NCBI GenBank assembly: GCA_905221615.1 | Contig: CAJNDT010005833.1 | Span: forward strand, 440,001-504,000 | From: Symbiodinium sp. CCMP2592 | Lineage: Eukaryota > Sar > Dinophyceae > Suessiales > Symbiodiniaceae | DNA: 64,000 nucleotides | Direction of reading: 5' to 3' | Shown: positions 50,601-59,169 of the stretch, piece after piece | How the letters are laid out: every line of letters begins with the position of its first letter | How positions within the stretch are numbered: the first letter of the stretch is position 1 | Program-made: the position numbers and the translations under genes | The notes under the pieces: generated by a model | The model's database searches: none | Told to the model about the DNA's origin: nothing | What the model saw: the letters and a program-made list of their open reading frames with translations, nothing else

Positions 50601-53600
50601 CCATCAGCCCACAATCCGGAAGTCCGAATTCTCAACCCCCCCAGGACTCACCATATCCTCCCCCGAATACAAAAATCTAGGTTCCTAATATCCCCAAGCC
50701 TAAATGACGAAGATTGACGAAGTGTTGGGTCGTTTGGATCATTCGAGCAGCAGGGAATCCTGGAGAACAATTAGAGATTCAGACCCCGACTTTGCCAGCC
50801 GAAGCTGCGGGTGTTCTGGTTTCTGGGTATATCTTCCGGCATTTGGCAGAAGCTCCCGAAAAGTCTGAAACTCAACAGCCCCGAAGCCACACCCCAGAGA
50901 CGCCGGTCCTACACCGACCCAGCCGCAACACATCTAAACCCGAAACACTCCTTAACCCCGCACCCCTGCACCTTACACCCCTAGAACTCCCAACTCAATT
51001 TAACAGCAACCTGAGAACAACAATAACAAACGAACAGAGATCGTAAACTCTTAGATCCTAAAAGAAACGATGGCGAAGCAGCCTTCCAGTAGGAGGGCAA
51101 GAGAGGAAAGTACCAGGGTCGCTGCAGCCCCACCTTTTCTCGGTTCGGTTCGGGCTTCGGGATTAAGGGTTAAGGGGTTTCAGGGTTTAGAGTTTCGGGG
51201 TTTCAGGGTTTAAGGTTTGGAGTTTAGAGTTTGAGGAAGGTTTAGGGTAGAGTTTTCCCAAAGCGTACAGCGTTCTACAGTAAGGGTTCTAGAAGGATTC
51301 TACAATGCTCTTTTGGGTTTGCTAATGCCAATGGTCTAATACCTGCGGTAGGACGAAAACTTGACCTAGTTGTTGTTTCGTCGAACACAGGCCCCGATTC
51401 CCCCAGTCCCATAAATCGCACATTTCGGTACCCCCTCTACTTCGCAAAACGTCTTAAGACAAGAAAGGTCCAGTAGATCAAACTCCCGCCCTCCCGATGT
51501 AATTGGAATATGGCTTTGGGGTGCACAACATCATGCTAGTACTGAGGAACCCTGAGGCACATGGATCGAATACCTAACTTTCTTTAGTCCATATATTGGG
51601 TATTTAGGGAGGTTTAGGACTATCGGTATAGGAAGGCAAGAGGCGCAGCTCTCTCCTTGCCAAGCCTCGAACTACGACAACAAGACACACAAGACTTAAC
51701 TGTCACAAAAAGAACCCAAACTTTCTAGTTAAGTAACTGACTAACCAACTGCCAGAATCCCCAGACCTTATAAAGCCCTGCACCCTTGAACATCTATCAG
51801 TTCAGAACTCCGAAGACGGCTCTGCATCAACTCTTGGCACAACCGGGGAGTTTCAGAACATGAGGGGCGTCAAGGGAACCAGGAGCAGTACAGTCCTTGC
51901 TTGTCAGGACCGCTTGATGATCACGTCAATACCTACAAAAGTAACAGCGTCGTGGTAGTAGTAGTAGATACGTAATCATCAGCACCGCCATCAACAACAT
52001 CACCATGGAAACTGCAACCACAGCCACAAGCATGACCATAACCAAAGCCGTACTCACACGGGCAGCCAGAGCCATAGTAACAGTCGTCGTCATGATATTA
52101 AGAGTAGGACAAAGCCAAATACCCCCGCAGGCCTCGCGAGGTAGCACCTGGTCCAGGTACCTCAGAAAGTCTAGGGGCCCAGGGTTCAGAGTCTAGGGCT
52201 TAGGGTCTGGGGTTCAGGGCTTGGAGTTTAGGGACCGGGTGAGGGGCTGAAGCCCTGGGTTCTGCATACACCATGCATGTTGGTCAGGGCCTTCAAAACT
52301 TCGGGTTTGGGGCAATCCAAATGGAGAAGGTCCTAGAAGGAGAAGCAAGGCTTGCGCCTGTTGCGGGCTTGAGACTTCGTGCTTGTTCAAAGCGAAGGCG
52401 CTCAGGGTTGACGGTTGTAGGAGCGTAGGGCGAAGGCTTGTGGAATCAGGTCTGATAGCTTTGGCCTTTCAGAGGATCCTGCTTGAGTATGGCCGCGTAG
52501 AAACCTCTGGATATGACCGCGGACATGGCATCTGCAGCCCCCTGGATACTTTCAGGTAGTGCAGGGCCCATCCCAATTGGAATAAGGCTTTGGGGTATAA
52601 TATTGAAGTAATTAAGTATAACACTACTGACTGTGCCAGGGACTGCTAAGTGGATGTTAACACGAAGTCTTCCGACCCCTATAAGGCTATGAAAGCGGTC
52701 CCACAAGTAGCTGCAAGTAATTGGGAGTTTGGCTGCATGCCACAAGGGGCGCCAAGCTCTTCGAGCCAAGGGATTTGTACTGGAAACCAACCGACCCCAA
52801 GGCATCCACACTCAGCCTGAACCCTAAACGCTTCGGTATTTATGCGAGACCCATGCATGTGCCGATACACCATACAAGCCCCCATTCCTCAACCTATATA
52901 AACCCAGAGACTAACCCTACACCCTGGAACCTAAACCCCCTTTGAACCCTACACCTACATACCTGGAACAACCCTAAACCCTCAAGCTAAAGAACGACGA
53001 GGAGCAGAAAAAGGATGAAGAAGAGCACGGCATCAAGTGCCAACATCGCTGCACTCTCCTCCAACTACCAACTAGTCAACAAGACCCTGAACTGTGAAAC
53101 CCAAAACCCCAAACCATAAACTTGAAACCTTACACCCCTATAAACCCTTAAGCCTATACAGCATAATACCCAAACCCCAAACTTTAAGCCTTAAACCCCT
53201 CAAACTAAAACCCTAAACCAGTCCTAAACCCTAACGCATAAGCCCCGAACCCTCCACCGGTCCTACGTTTTAGATTTTTTTAACATTCATGCTTCAGGTC
53301 TTTGGGTTCGAGGTACCCTCCCCCCCTCCTGCGCAAATGTCTCGGTGCTTCGGGCTTACACCACACCCTCCCCAAAAAGTCATGTGTCGAGTGTGTAGGG
53401 TTTCGGGTATAGACTTGCGCCTGCGGATCTGCAACTTTGGGCACTAAACCCAAAAACCGAAGACAACCTTGATCACCTGAAACCCCTGGTTACCGACCCG
53501 AGAATCCTTAAGTAGAGCATATACACCCCCTCTGCCCCAAAACCGAAAAACGCCCTGAATCCGTAACTCCCAGTCTGATTTGACTCCATGAAACCCTTGC

Positions 53601-56600
53601 AAAAACATCCTCGCGAGCCCTGAAACCCTAAACCCCTAACCCTCAAGCCCCAAAACCCTAAACCTTACAGACACCCCTCCCCCCCCACTCTTTGACGCCC
53701 TCAACTAGCGCTCCAGCAAGCTGTAATTGTGGTACGCGGAACCCGCCTCAGATTGCTTGGAGGATCAGGGGACTCAGTATGCGAATCAATGAGTGCAGTA
53801 TATCGTGAAGGTTATACACAGAACCCTGGGAACGTCTCAAAAGTAGATATCTTAAGAGGGTTCCTATACAGTACCCTCTAGTCGTTTCGAGCCAAATTAC
53901 GAGGCTCCACTTCATAGATCCTTCCGGGGATCTGGGTAAAGGGCATACGGCCGGCAGAATGCCGGTGAATTGACCCAGTTTAAGGTCGTATACTTCAAGA
54001 ATTCGAACCGGTCAGGGTTTAGGGTTTAGGGCTTTGGAAAGGTTTGGGATTCCGGGCTTTACGCTGACAGTCACGGGGTCTAAGTAGTCCGACGCGCCTG
54101 CGTTTTAGTCTCAGGGTGTTGATATGTCAGGAGTCGAGGGTTGAGGCCTCAGAAGTCTTAGTGGCCAAACGCAGTCGGGATGTCACCAACTCCAGCGGCC
54201 AGCTTCGCGTGAAAGGCCAGGATGGATGCCGAGGAAGTCTTATGCTGCTTACCTCGACCCCCAAAGTAGGTAAAAGAATGGCCCAGAACCGATAGAAAAG
54301 GCGATTATTTCACATACTTTGAGAGACCAGGTATGCTCCATAGATACGGCCTGCAAGTGACTGTCTTCAGGATTTTGTTCGAATTCAAACTGGTTGATCA
54401 TTCCTCCAAAGGCCCCACTGCGGCCACTGCATCAGAGCCTGACAACACTCCTTCCAGTACGCCTCTCTTCGGTTGATACCGAAGCGGCCCTGGGCTGCCT
54501 TGTGCTACTGTTGATGATAGAAATCCTGCATTACCTTAAGGACCCTAAACTATGGGAAATATGGTATATTCCTTGTTATGGGGTAATGCAGAATTTATAT
54601 CATCAACCGTAGCGACCGCATGGCTGCGATTCGCTGCAGTTGAAAACCAACAAAGGGCTGAGCTGGAAGACGGTTGCTAAACTCAGACGTTTTTCAAAAG
54701 CCGACAAACTGCAAGCATTGGCAGCTGGCGGGCCTCACAAAGCAGGCTCTACTGCCAGAACATCGCTCCATCTCCTGGTGGCAATTCATGCGGGAGACCC
54801 ATTCCACTATGTATGACATTTCATGAGCATTGTGTGGCCGAAAACCTTTCTCACGGGGCTGCAGCTCGCTGCTGTGCAAGCCTGTGCTCCTCTGCCGCAG
54901 TCGCCCGCACCCACTCGATGCCGATAACTTCGACTTGAATTTAAAGGCATCGTGGGGTAATTTGGTGGTTTCCTGTGCCACCTTCATCAATGCCGTTTTC
55001 TCATATGGGCTGAACGAAGCCCGCGGAACCTCGAACCAACAAGCCTCAACAAAACAAAACGACTCCGCAAATCCCGAAGCCTAGACCCCAAATCCTGAAA
55101 CTGAACCCTCTCGACCCTGCAAGCCCTTATAGAACGTTTATGCTAAGCTTTCAAACAACCCTTATAGAACTTCGCGACAGGGGTCGTTTAAACTTCCGTA
55201 TTTAAAAGGAAACCTACACCCTCCTGGCGCCAGCCCCGGTACTCTAAACCCAACGTGCCGACCTAGGAGCATTCGTCCACGTGGCACCGACCTCATGAAG
55301 TGAAATATAGGAGTTGTAGGGTCTAGGGCAGAGGGTAGTATAGTTTAGGGTCTAGGGTCTGAACTCGGGGCGCAATGAGTAGAGCAGGGCTCTTCGAAAG
55401 GGTCCACAAAGCTTCTGTAAGGGCTACAGTAAGGGATCTAGATGGGTAGTTGTCGAAATAGGGGTCCCTTTAAGGTACCCTAAACAATAGGTGCCGCATT
55501 ATATTAGGGACCCGAAGAAGGGACCATAATTTTGACAAGAAACCCTAAACCCTAAACCCTAAACCGTGAATAACCCAGATGATAAGGGGCCTCAGCATCT
55601 CCTGAAGGTTCCTTTGCAGGCTCTTCAAAGGAATCTTGGGGAGGTTCCTTTAGAAGAGGTATTTTTAAGGTTCTATAAAAGGGTCTCCTTATAAAGGGTA
55701 TCCTTTTAAGGGGTATTTCAGGGTTCTATAACAGGGTCCCCTTCAAGGGTTACAGCTCGGGGGAACTACGGGCGTGAGGAGGCGGTGCAGTTTAAGAAGG
55801 CTCAGAAATGCCATCCACCGCCCCAACCTCTGCTTTTCGGGCTCAGGGCTTATAGGGTTTAGGGTTTAAAGGCGCAGGGCTTGTAGGGTTTAGGGTCGAG
55901 GCTGAACGGTCTCAGTTTGTAGGGATTCAGGGTCTCGAGAATTAGTGATTGGGGTTAGCCGTGGACCCCGAAGGTACCCTTCATAGAACCCCGATAGTCC
56001 TCAATAGCGGGTACGTACTTCGAGGATCATGGGACTTAGTAACTAAGGTGACTGTAAAAATTCAGGCTATGTTCGCAAGTTCCCAGGTCCTGTCAGAAGA
56101 AGTTCATACGAAGACATAGGGAGCTATTAAACGGACCCCTACCTTGAACCCTTATAAGAACACAAAAAGGAGCCCTTAAAGGAAGCCTTATGGGACCGTA
56201 TTTTCTACGCTGCCGAAAATCAGAGACCCTACCCTTAAAACGCAAACGTACCCAACATAAAAACATGCAAAACTCCTAGGAAAACCTAATTGATCCGCTG
56301 TACGTCCCCGCAACATCCCACAACACCCTATATACCACAAAACCGATCCCAAATGCAACACACGAACATACACACATGTATGTATGCACATGTGTGTATG
56401 TGTGTTATGTATACGAACATACATACATACATACCTACCTACATACAACATATAGAAAGCTAAGCCCCCAGGGCAATCTGCGAAGGTTGCCTGCTGGCTC
56501 TCCATAGCAGCGACCAAGTCAGCGCCAAGCTCAAAGGCAACCTCAAAGCGGAGTTTAGGGCTTAGGATGTAAACTTAGGACGTAGGCTTTCTTGGGTCTG

Positions 56601-59169
56601 TAAGGGTCTAATACGTTCTTTGGGTGTTGAACGTCCTTTGGTCGGCGGTGCAGGGTCGAGGGTCTATTGCTTAGCGTTTAGGGTGGTAGGGCTTAGCATC
56701 ATGAGGGAGCAAGCTCTGAAAGGCACAAACTGTAATGAACGCAAGATGCTCACGAATTGTGCTCCACATGGGAAAACGCTCAACCCTGAAGCTCAAGAAA
56801 CTCCGAATACCAGACCCTGGTAAGCCCGAAACTCTGGAAACTTCCCACCTCCGCCGAAAAACATGCTAAATCCTCATCACGTCGCCCTTCTCTGCAAACT
56901 TCTGTTGAGGGTCTGGGTGCATGGCCTAAGGTTTCGGAAGAGGTTTAACACCTACGCAGCAACCCAGAATATAGGGGACGGAACAAGTAGCAAAATTGTT
57001 ACTGAGGGTTCCTCATTGTTGTTGTTGTTCTTGTTGTAGTATTGAAACAAATAACACTAGTATTCCTTGGGTTCCTTACTGTTTTTATAGTCTTGACAAC
57101 CCGAAACGTCTTATTCAACGTCCTGAAAACGACTCAACCGAAACCCTAAACCCTGACTCATACTAGACTCATACCGACACCGCTTCCCGGCGAGGCGGTT
57201 GCTCGAATTAGGGGTCCCCGCAAAGACTTTCAACCATGGAACGGCCGCCAGAAAAGGGCGATGCTTGGGGATCCCTCATTAGTGAGTACCTGGCCAAGAT
57301 GGGTCATGGGGATAATTATCGGGGTTATGGGTGATGTTAAGTAGACTTACTAAGTTAAGAGAGCCTCACAGTATCAATGCCCAAGGACCGGCGGCAGAAG
57401 GGACAGCGCCCGCAGTGTCATGGTCGGCGTGGCGGGAGTCGCCAGGTACTTGAGGTAACCTCACCCGACGGTGATTTCCACCAAGAACATTTCCGCTGCA
57501 CCCCCAACTCTGAAGCCCAAACCCAACCCCACAGCCACAGAAGCCTTGTCACCCTTATCGAACGTTTCCTGTCACACAACGAGTCATACGACTCAGGTTT
57601 AGAGCTGTGAGTTTAGGAGCCGCATGCCATGGCTCGGGCGCATCTGAGTCGCCTAGCTGCATTGCCACGAATCTTGCGACACATTTAAGCGGGAGAAACA
57701 CATGCACAAACGCACTGCAGTCAATCGATGGTGCTAACGTTGACCGTGCATTTGGCTTTATGGGACCTTCAAAAACACAGTTCTTGACCCCAGGTGCCTG
57801 TGAATGATTGTAGTTATCGCCAAGGGTCCAAATACCTAATAATCATACACTCTCCAAAAGCCTAACTACTATCCTAGAACCGAGTACCCCCTAGTTATTG
57901 GGTCCTTTGGACCCGTGGGGTACAGGTAGTCAGACCCTTTTCCAATCATCAAGGTCGCTATATTATATCTGTTCCAGGAAATTACAGCAAAACCTGAACT
58001 TCCAATCAGAGCATCAAATTCAGAGCGCTAAGGGTGCGTTAGGTTAGGGGAGCTTTTGGATTCGAGCTGTATTGCCTATGCTACAAAGTAAGTCAGGTTG
58101 TAGAGCTGAGGGGCTTACAGCTTGTTTACAGCGATTTGGCTTGTATGGCAGAAAGACTCCGGACGTCTCCTGGCATAGTAGTAGACATAGGCAAGAATGC
58201 ATTCACCCCCCACGGCAGTCGTCGCGGCCAAAACACCGCTTAGACACGGGGATGCTATGTATTCGGGTTTCCTGAAGTCCTGAAGCCGACAAACTCGAAA
58301 CACAAAATCCCCAAACCCTGAACCCGAAGACCAGCCGAGCTCCTCCACTCTGAACCCTTGTCCTAAACCCGGCGAGCTTTCCGTGCATAATCTCTACCCA
58401 GCCACTGGTGCTGTAAAACAGGATGGAGCCCACCGTCGCAGCTGTCTTCGCCTCTCACTACTGGGTTTAGGGTAGTAAGGTAGTAGTTTGGAGAGCTTTA
58501 GAGTGGATGGTTGGCGCTCAGGCAGTCAAGGAGCAAGCTCGAATGATTGAGGCTCAAACATCCAAGCTTCTGTGCTGGGGCTCCTCCACCATCAACCCTA
58601 AACTCCAAACCCTGGCCCTAAACTCTAAACTAAACCCTAGATTCACTTGTAAATACGTCAAGTGGAAGGGTCACTGCGGTGCCCCTGTCTTGGAGGATCG
58701 AGGCCGTGACTCTTTTGGATAGATATACCTTACACGAGATGCAAAACCAAACAACAGATGGATAACACGACAGCCGAAGAGATAGATGGGTGGATAACAG
58801 GATGTTAAACAAATCGACGAATCTACTAGGTAACATGGACGGATAAGCAGATAGACCAACAGGCAAACAAACGGACAGATGGATGGACGGACGGATCAGT
58901 TAGATAAACAGATAACACGAACCGGGGTTTCAAAGAACGAATTCCGAATACGGGTCTCTAGGGGCGTTGCTCTGTGATGTCTAGGATGGATGCGATTTCT
59001 TGACTTTAGGAGCAGTTTGGTGGTTCAGGGCCTTAGGCTTCAAGCTTCCGGGCGTAATTTCGTAAACCAAGGAACCTTTCAAAAGAAACGCTCGCAATGA
59101 CAAGACCCCACCCTGGTGAAGAAGCTGGTGATGAGCAAGCCGTACGAGATCGCCGCAGCAGCGAAGAGC
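26648..59169 (-). CDS. ABCA-type ABC transporter gene, partial, 28 candidate micro-exons
   Basis: A membrane ABC transporter of the ABCA subfamily is spread over 32.5 kb. Exons listed below join with consistent phase (1270 nt, average 45 nt) and read in order: TM segment and extracellular-side loop, a second TM segment, a linker, then a nucleotide-binding domain with Walker A (GHNGAGKTTT), Q-loop (GVCPQHD), signature ([10 protein letters not shown]), Walker B ([13 protein letters not shown]), H-loop (STHYMDEAD) and the ABCA-type post-NBD stretch ([20 protein letters not shown]). Families of this type move lipids or other hydrophobic substrates; the substrate here is unknown. First TM exons upstream of 59169 and everything after 26648 were not found. 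Introns (most 0.2-3.7 kb) are full of TTTAGGG-like sequence and MITEs. Donors: 16 GC, 9 GT, 3 GA. Confidence 0.88.
27519..27542 (-). CDS. ABCA micro-exon candidate PDSLLDMS
   Basis: 24 nt, phase 0 to 0, acceptor AG and donor GC. Encodes PDSLLDMS. It fits by phase and position only; the neighbours could also join directly. Confidence 0.3.
28372..28407 (-). CDS. ABCA exon: [12 protein letters not shown]
   Basis: 36 nt, phase 0 to 0, GT donor at 28371. Reads [12 protein letters not shown], corresponding to the V..HVP step after the NBD of ABCA proteins. Confidence 0.6.
28993..29048 (-). CDS. ABCA exon: [12 protein letters not shown]
   Basis: 56 nt, phase 1 to 0, GC donor. Completes a Gly codon, then [18 protein letters not shown], the typical GYxLTFVKK..CD stretch of ABCA proteins. 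Confidence 0.85.
29606..29631 (-). CDS. ABCA micro-exon: FLKRAYDC
   Basis: 26 nt, phase 2 to 1, GC donor at 29605. Reads FLKRAYDC between RCCGSPQ and GYNVTF. Confidence 0.8.
31305..31352 (-). CDS. ABCA exon: [15 protein letters not shown]
   Basis: 48 nt, phase 2 to 2, AG acceptor then G. The sequence [15 protein letters not shown] is diagnostic of ABCA NBDs downstream of the H-loop. GC donor at 31304. Confidence 0.9.
32570..32589 (-). CDS. ABCA micro-exon of 20 nt: ADILGD
   Basis: GCTGACATCCTGGGAGACAG lies between AG and GA. It exactly supplies ADILGD-R between MDE and IAIL, completing the ABCA motif MDEADxLGDRIAI. Confidence 0.85.
33302..33350 (-). CDS. ABCA exon: H-loop STHYMDE
   Basis: 49 nt, phase 2 to 0, GT donor (GTGAGC). 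Ends [11 protein letters not shown] with the H-loop histidine that contacts the ATP gamma phosphate. Confidence 0.9.
34928..34974 (-). CDS. ABCA exon: [15 protein letters not shown]
   Basis: 47 nt, phase 0 to 2, GT donor. [15 protein letters not shown] follows TSGL as in ABCA D-loops (DPxSRRxxWxLL). Confidence 0.92.
35924..35982 (-). CDS. ABCA exon: Walker B
   Basis: 59 nt, phase 1 to 0, GC donor. [19 protein letters not shown] contains Walker B (LVVLDE) with the catalytic glutamate and the start of the D-loop. Confidence 0.95.
36998..37061 (-). CDS. ABCA exon: [10 protein letters not shown] signature
   Basis: 64 nt, phase 0 to 1, GC donor. [12 protein letters not shown] is the ABCA-type signature motif. 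Confidence 0.95.
37376..37426 (-). CDS. ABCA exon: [13 protein letters not shown]
   Basis: 51 nt, phase 0 to 0, GC donor. [17 protein letters not shown] is the helical-subdomain stretch before the signature. Confidence 0.85.
38319..38381 (-). CDS. ABCA exon: [12 protein letters not shown]
   Basis: 63 nt, phase 0 to 0, GT donor. [13 protein letters not shown] follows the Q-loop in ABCA proteins (EHLxxFAxxKGV). Confidence 0.9.
39148..39210 (-). CDS. ABCA exon: Q-loop CPQHD
   Basis: 63 nt, phase 0 to 0. [16 protein letters not shown] includes the Q-loop glutamine. The donor is GA (39147-39146), chosen because SCE joined to EHL restores the family pattern. Confidence 0.9.
40031..40141. mobile_element. 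MITE family B, 111 bp, 29-bp perfect TIRs, 8-bp TSD
   Basis: TIR TTAGAAGCTGCCCCCACC... is perfectly inverted at 40113-40141. The element is flanked by CAGAGACC on both sides (40023-40030 and 40142-40149). An 8-bp duplication is typical of hAT-like elements. It lies 40 bp from the end of the exon at 40181. Confidence 0.88.
40181..40222 (-). CDS. ABCA exon: [14 protein letters not shown]
   Basis: 42 nt, phase 0 to 0, GC donor. [14 protein letters not shown] fits the TSGxxxxxG segment between Walker A and the Q-loop. Confidence 0.75.
41349..41401 (-). CDS. ABCA exon: second half of Walker A
   Basis: 53 nt, phase 1 to 0, GT donor. [17 protein letters not shown] completes GHNGAGKTTT with the upstream exon. 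Confidence 0.93.
41437..41477 (+). repeat. Perfect TTTAGGG interstitial array
   Basis: About five to six perfect TTTAGGG units, within 40 bp of the Walker A exon's acceptor. Confidence 0.9.
41830..41919. mobile_element. MITE family C, complete copy
   Basis: TIR CTTACCTTTGGTTAGTAGG with its inverse at the other end. Flanking AATC occurs on both sides, a possible 4-bp duplication. Confidence 0.8.
42606..42654 (-). CDS. ABCA exon: first half of Walker A
   Basis: 49 nt, phase 0 to 1, GC donor. [16 protein letters not shown]; the Walker A glycine codon is split by the intron. Confidence 0.93.
43601..43707 (-). ncRNA. U6: U6 snRNA-like sequence nested in an ABCA intron
   Basis: The minus strand reads a 5' hairpin with CCCTTCGGGG, then ATCCGATAAAGTTGGAACG, ATACAGAGAAGA (the ACAGAGA box), GCATGGCCCCTGCG, AGGATGACACGCACAAATCG and an AAGTGTACCAAG end. 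This aligns along its whole length with plant/animal U6. Differences are CUGGC where U6 has the UUAGC region (altering the AGC triad) and GCCAG downstream, which together form a new five-base stem. There is no run of four or more T at the 3' end for Pol III. It could be a pseudogene or a diverged U6. The 5' side extends into an 11-bp perfect inverted repeat (TTTATCGGATG / CATCCGATAAA). Confidence 0.85.
43876..43891 (-). CDS. ABCA micro-exon of 16 nt: LAVLN
   Basis: GCTGGCTGTGTTGAAT between AG and GT. It supplies the second half of Met and LAVLN before VMYQGEVF, matching the AV...l..vy.G step. Short, so supported mainly by phase and family pattern. Confidence 0.5.
44122..44216. mobile_element. 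MITE family A, copy 1
   Basis: TIR TTGATGATATAAATCCTGCA, inverse at the right end, TA next to both ends. Related to 49699-49803 and 54506-54611 over its whole length. Confidence 0.85.
44221..44425 (-). other. Unassigned coding-like stretch beside MITE A1
   Basis: The minus strand reads [19 protein letters not shown] and [17 protein letters not shown] in one open frame after an AG at 44427-44426. It is not needed for the ABCA reading frame. It may be a fragment of another gene. Confidence 0.3.
44652..44757. mobile_element. MITE family D, copy 1
   Basis: TTGGGTAGTTGTCAAAAAT inverted against ATTTTTGACAACCACCCAA. The core GGTGCCG...TAT is shared with 55444-55538. Confidence 0.8.
47101..47133 (-). 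CDS. ABCA exon: [10 protein letters not shown]
   Basis: 33 nt, phase 2 to 2, GC donor. [10 protein letters not shown] resembles the beta-strand entry of the NBD (VxIxxLxK). Confidence 0.6.
48089..48180. mobile_element. MITE family E, single copy
   Basis: CTCCATGTAGCCATATAG and TATATACTTA on the left are inverted near-perfectly on the right (TAAGTATATACTATATGGGC). Confidence 0.75.
48624..48661 (-). CDS. ABCA exon: [12 protein letters not shown]
   Basis: 38 nt, phase 0 to 2, GC donor. Linker before the NBD. Assigned by phase and position. Confidence 0.5.
49123..49222. mobile_element. MITE family F, single copy
   Basis: AAAGGTGGGATGAAGGTAGG on the left is inverted on the right (CCTACCTTCATCCCACCTTTT). 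Confidence 0.75.
49699..49803. mobile_element. MITE family A, copy 2
   Basis: TA-CGGTTGATGATATAAATCC to its inverse CATCAACCG-TA; 105 bp. It sits 36 bp from an ABCA exon. Confidence 0.88.
49839..49898 (-). CDS. ABCA exon: linker ECVGKAPAP...
   Basis: 60 nt, phase 0 to 0, GT donor. Charged linker starting [14 protein letters not shown], directly after PSYWK. It is clearly unlike the surrounding repeat DNA. Confidence 0.65.
50183..50244 (+). repeat. Longest perfect TTTAGGG array in the window
   Basis: Eight to nine TTTAGGG units within an ABCA intron, surrounded by single-base variants. Confidence 0.92.
51083..51133 (-). CDS. ABCA exon: [12 protein letters not shown]
   Basis: 51 nt, phase 0 to 0, GC donor. 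[17 protein letters not shown] is the characteristic loop after the last TM helix of an ABCA half. Confidence 0.9.
52133..52160 (-). CDS. ABCA exon: YLDQVLPRE
   Basis: 28 nt, phase 2 to 0, GC donor. YLDQVLPRE is the conserved end of the last TM helix (YLxxVxPxExG). Confidence 0.88.
53006..53058 (-). CDS. ABCA exon: TM helix [12 protein letters not shown]
   Basis: 53 nt, phase 0 to 2, GC donor. [17 protein letters not shown] is hydrophobic with the conserved Asp of the ABCA helix before YLDQV. Confidence 0.85.
54506..54611. mobile_element. MITE family A, copy 3
   Basis: TA at each end, TIR GTTGATGATAGAAATCC, core AAGGACCCTAAACTATGGGA shared with copy 2. Confidence 0.88.
55444..55538. mobile_element. 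MITE family D, copy 2
   Basis: GGGTAGTTGTCGAAAT at the left and ATTTTGACAA at the right. The core TAGGTGCCGCATTAT matches copy 1. Confidence 0.75.
55804..55827 (-). CDS. ABCA micro-exon candidate VGAVDGIS
   Basis: 24 nt, phase 0 to 0, GA donor. Fits between ESQQ and ESAAML by phase and rough family pattern only. Confidence 0.35.
56491..56541 (-). CDS. ABCA exon: [17 protein letters not shown]
   Basis: 51 nt, phase 0 to 0, GC donor. With the upstream exon it reads [13 protein letters not shown], the conserved ABCA SLLPPxAFxxG segment. Confidence 0.85.
57389..57448 (-). CDS. ABCA exon: [10 protein letters not shown]
   Basis: 60 nt, phase 0 to 0, GT donor. Ends [11 protein letters not shown], continuing into VAFELG. 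Confidence 0.8.
58788..58920. repeat. Degenerate GATA/GGAC tetranucleotide repeat
   Basis: GATAGATGGGTGGATAAC and GGATGGACGGACGGAT runs. Spurious ORFs on the minus strand (LSIHLSLRL-like) come from it. Confidence 0.7.
59112..59169 (-). CDS. ABCA exon: TM helix [15 protein letters not shown]
   Basis: 58 nt, phase 2 to 0, GT donor. [19 protein letters not shown] is hydrophobic and ends in the family's SxFFxxA-like step. Confidence 0.82.

Noticed and set aside
51926-52130. Hydrophobic minus-strand ORF ([15 protein letters not shown])
   Set aside because: It comes from ATC/ACC trinucleotide-rich sequence just after a GC donor; the YLDQVLPRE exon reads through only in its first 28 nt.
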